Program-made: the position numbers and the translations under genes
In this document: positions 31,020 through 32,506 of the stretch, piece by piece
Numbering within the stretch: the stretch's first letter is position 1
How the letters are laid out: every line of letters begins with the position of its first letter
NCBI RefSeq assembly: GCF_019417665.1
Contig: NZ_DXUU01000035.1
Coordinates: forward strand, 1-32,506
DNA: 32,506 nucleotides
Direction of reading: 5' to 3'
DNA from: Ruminococcus sp.
GTDB taxonomy: Bacteria > Bacillota > Clostridia > Oscillospirales > Ruminococcaceae
Notes under the pieces: model-generated
What the model saw: only the letters and a program-made list of their open reading frames with translations
What the model was told of the DNA's origin: nothing
The model's database searches: none

Positions 31020-31480
31020 TTTCCACACTTCCTCTCACTTAAGTCGAACGCAAGCCGCAGATGCTTTAAATCAAAGCCAAAATCACGGTAGCCCTGAACG
31101 CAGGTCTGCACATAGGCGTGGCTTGGAATCCCAAGCTTTCGCTTCTCGTGCATGATGTACACAAATGCTGTCAGCTTTTTGGTTTTGTCGTCTTTCCAGC
31201 ATTTTACCGGCAGTTCCATTTCCGTTTTGTAGTAAAAATCGGGGAATCCCTCGTAGCGGTCAAGAGCCAGTTCATCACGCTTTGAAACTGCCCAGACGGC
31301 AACCGGAACTATGCCGCCTTTTTTCTTTTCAATGGTGAGACAGGAACCGGTCTTGCTGCCCTTGAACAGCAGCTGATAATCTTTGATTTTCGCCGTTCCC
31401 ACCACTTTGGCATCAGGACAGCGGAATCGCATCTGCTGCACGTTCAGGTTGCTGCCGTAGGCAAGGTAAAATTTTGTCAT
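31016..31480 (-). CDS. Gamma-glutamylcyclotransferase-like (AIG2-type) protein
   Basis: The 154-residue protein has the GGCT fold signature YGSNL (8-12) and the probable catalytic glutamate E77 in DRYEGFPDFYY. GGCT enzymes release gamma-glutamyl groups as 5-oxoproline. It lies between an amidoligase and a zinc-ribbon gene. Amidoligase plus cyclotransferase neighbourhoods have been described in phages and plasmids, where one makes and the other removes gamma-glutamyl-type linkages (established as genomic association; chemistry mostly inferred). The start at 31480 is preferred to a TTG three codons earlier, though AAAGG is 11 bases away. Confidence 0.87.
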   Translation of the reverse strand: MTKFYLAYGSNLNVQQMRFRCPDAKVVGTAKIKDYQLLFKGSKTGSCLTIEKKKGGIVPVAVWAVSKRDELALDRYEGFPDFYYKTEMELPVKCWKDDKTKKLTAFVYIMHEKRKLGIPSHAYVQTCVQGYRDFGFDLKHLRLAFDLSERKCGK

Positions 31481-31524
31481 CGTAATCAAATCCTTTCCGA
31501 AAGGAATACCCTTTCACCACCATA

Positions 31525-31573
31525 AGACCGCCGGAGCGGTCTGAATGGGTTGGTAGCAAAAGGCTATGCCTTT
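31525..31573. terminator. Two hairpins between amidoligase and cyclotransferase
   Basis: AGACCG/CGGTCT (31525-31530 / 31537-31542) and AAAGGC/GCCTTT (31559-31564 / 31568-31573, overlapping the amidoligase stop) lie in the short gap. Neither has a long minus-strand U-tract, so partial attenuation is more likely than a full stop. Confidence 0.4.
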
Positions 31574-32506
31574 ATCTGCCGAATCGGAATGCGGCATCGC
31601 CGCTTAGGTTTCTGGTCAGAAAATCTCTTGCTGTGGCAAATTCTTCACCAACCAGTCCCAGTCGAATCAGCCAAGTCCGCATGGCGAACTTTGGGTTTTC
31701 GGTCTGCTGTGGTTTTGGACTTGCTGTTCTTAGTTCCTTTGCCATTTCAGAAAGGGCAAGACAAAGCTGAATGTAGCTTTTTAGCTGTCCGGCGTGAAGT
31801 CCGTTTTTCCGTTCCGCCGTTGGCTTGTCAAACTGGAAAAGCCGGAATTCAATCGTGCCCTTTGTAAAGGTTGCGTGGAAGTTCAGCATATGGTATCGGC
31901 TGTCATTGTAATGGTGGTCTCTGCCGTAGTTTGCACCGTTTGCTGTGTACCAAAGGTCTGCAAGCTGTGCCATGGTTGCAGGCTTTTTCTTGTTCACCTT
32001 TTCGATGAATTCGGGACTTACCGTTCTGCAGTAGCGGTTCATTCTGCCTTGGTCAATTTTCAGGGCATCGGCAATCAGTTTTTCATGGCTTGCCATGATG
32101 TTTGCAAGGTTGCGGAGTGTCTGCGGTGTGTGGCCGTTTGCACCGATGTGAATGTGAACCCCTGCCCCAATTCCTGCATGGCTGACTGCTCCGGCTTTTC
32201 TCAGTCGGCGAACAAGCTCCTGCAAGGTTTCAATATCCTCGTAGTGAAGAATCGGTGTCACCAGTTCGCACTTTTCACTGTCAGGGCCTGCAATGGAAAC
32301 ATCTCTTTGAAATTTCCACTCTCTGCCCTGTGCATCCCAGGCTGACCAGGTGCAATAGCCGTTTCTGCCGGCGGTGTTTTCGTATCGGCGTGTTTCGAAG
32401 AAGTCGGCGGCAATTTTTGCGGCTCGGTCTCTGGTGATGTGGTTCATCTCAATCTCCACGCCAATGGTCTGGTTTTTCAGGTTTTCGATCTGCTTTCTTG
32501 TCTTTT
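31572..32506 (-). CDS. Amidoligase-family enzyme, 5' end beyond the window
   Basis: The frame stays open to the right edge, so the first codons are missing; the visible part reads KQIENLKNQTIGVEIEMNHI, with the family opening GVEIEMN. Later family features are ELVTPILHYEDIETLQELV, AGVHIHIGANGHT, and GTIEFRLFQFDKPT. Amidoligase_2 enzymes belong to the glutamine-synthetase/COOH-NH2 ligase fold and are predicted to form amide or isopeptide links using ATP. The cyclotransferase downstream suggests a gamma-glutamyl-type product. An internal ATG at 32459 is not the true start because the family motif begins before it. Confidence 0.87.
   Translation of the reverse strand, partial: KTRKQIENLKNQTIGVEIEMNHITRDRAAKIAADFFETRRYENTAGRNGYCTWSAWDAQGREWKFQRDVSIAGPDSEKCELVTPILHYEDIETLQELVRRLRKAGAVSHAGIGAGVHIHIGANGHTPQTLRNLANIMASHEKLIADALKIDQGRMNRYCRTVSPEFIEKVNKKKPATMAQLADLWYTANGANYGRDHHYNDSRYHMLNFHATFTKGTIEFRLFQFDKPTAERKNGLHAGQLKSYIQLCLALSEMAKELRTASPKPQQTENPKFAMRTWLIRLGLVGEEFATARDFLTRNLSGDAAFRFGR

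Overview
The window is most of a temperate siphophage (HK97-type head, phi13/TP901-type tail) integrated in, or assembled from, the genome of a low-to-mid GC Gram-positive anaerobe. Gut Clostridia (Oscillospirales/Ruminococcus-like) is my best guess. It rests on the strong GGAGG ribosome binding sites, TTGACA/TATAAT-type promoters, tandem large serine recombinases with small helper genes, BspA-type leucine-rich repeats and the mobile-element genes at the right end. No species can be assigned from sequence alone.

Layout. 1-2161: a divergent neighbour gene, an AlbA_2/Schlafen-type ATP-binding winged-helix regulator (+) with a cluster of repeated operator half-sites on its own promoter. 2162-2792: no gene; it holds the 3' half of a tRNA-Met (a recombination scar), two intrinsic terminators and a long nested hairpin. 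2793-6311 (-): integration module of two overlapping serine recombinases, a SHOCT-domain protein and an HTH/zinc-finger protein. 6358-12585 (-): endolysin, holin, collagen-like and LRR tail-tip/receptor-binding proteins, Gp37-like tail protein and distal tail protein. 13547-18749 (-): tape measure, gpG/gpGT chaperones made by -1 frameshifting, and major tail protein. 18753-24347 (-): head-tail connectors, capsid, ClpP-like protease, a PAPS-reductase-like protein and portal. 25487-28108 (-): large terminase interrupted by a 343-residue intein. 28255-32506: small genes of conjugative-element or phage accessory type (DUF7678-like, an acidic protein, DUF3846, a zinc ribbon, a gamma-glutamylcyclotransferase and a partial amidoligase).

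Cargo genes sit inside the late operon: a PfkB sugar kinase (+) between tape measure and Dit, a Gfo/Idh/MocA oxidoreductase (+) between portal and terminase, a Phd/RelE-type toxin-antitoxin pair (-) between gpGT and tape measure, and an EamA transporter (+) at the right. Each has its own promoter.

The observations most worth a second look are: (i) the two metabolic cargo genes share a promoter-hairpin-AAATCGGAATTTG leader although they are unrelated and 11.8 kb apart; (ii) the terminase intein starts with Gln and carries the Trp/Cys/Thr triad of class 3 inteins; (iii) three near-identical promoters drive small genes at the right end, two of them in ungapped alignment at an offset of exactly 2100 bp; (iv) intrinsic terminators facing the late transcript lie before terL, before the tape measure and after it, which implies antitermination or extra promoters; (v) the regulator at the left has an array of operator half-sites.
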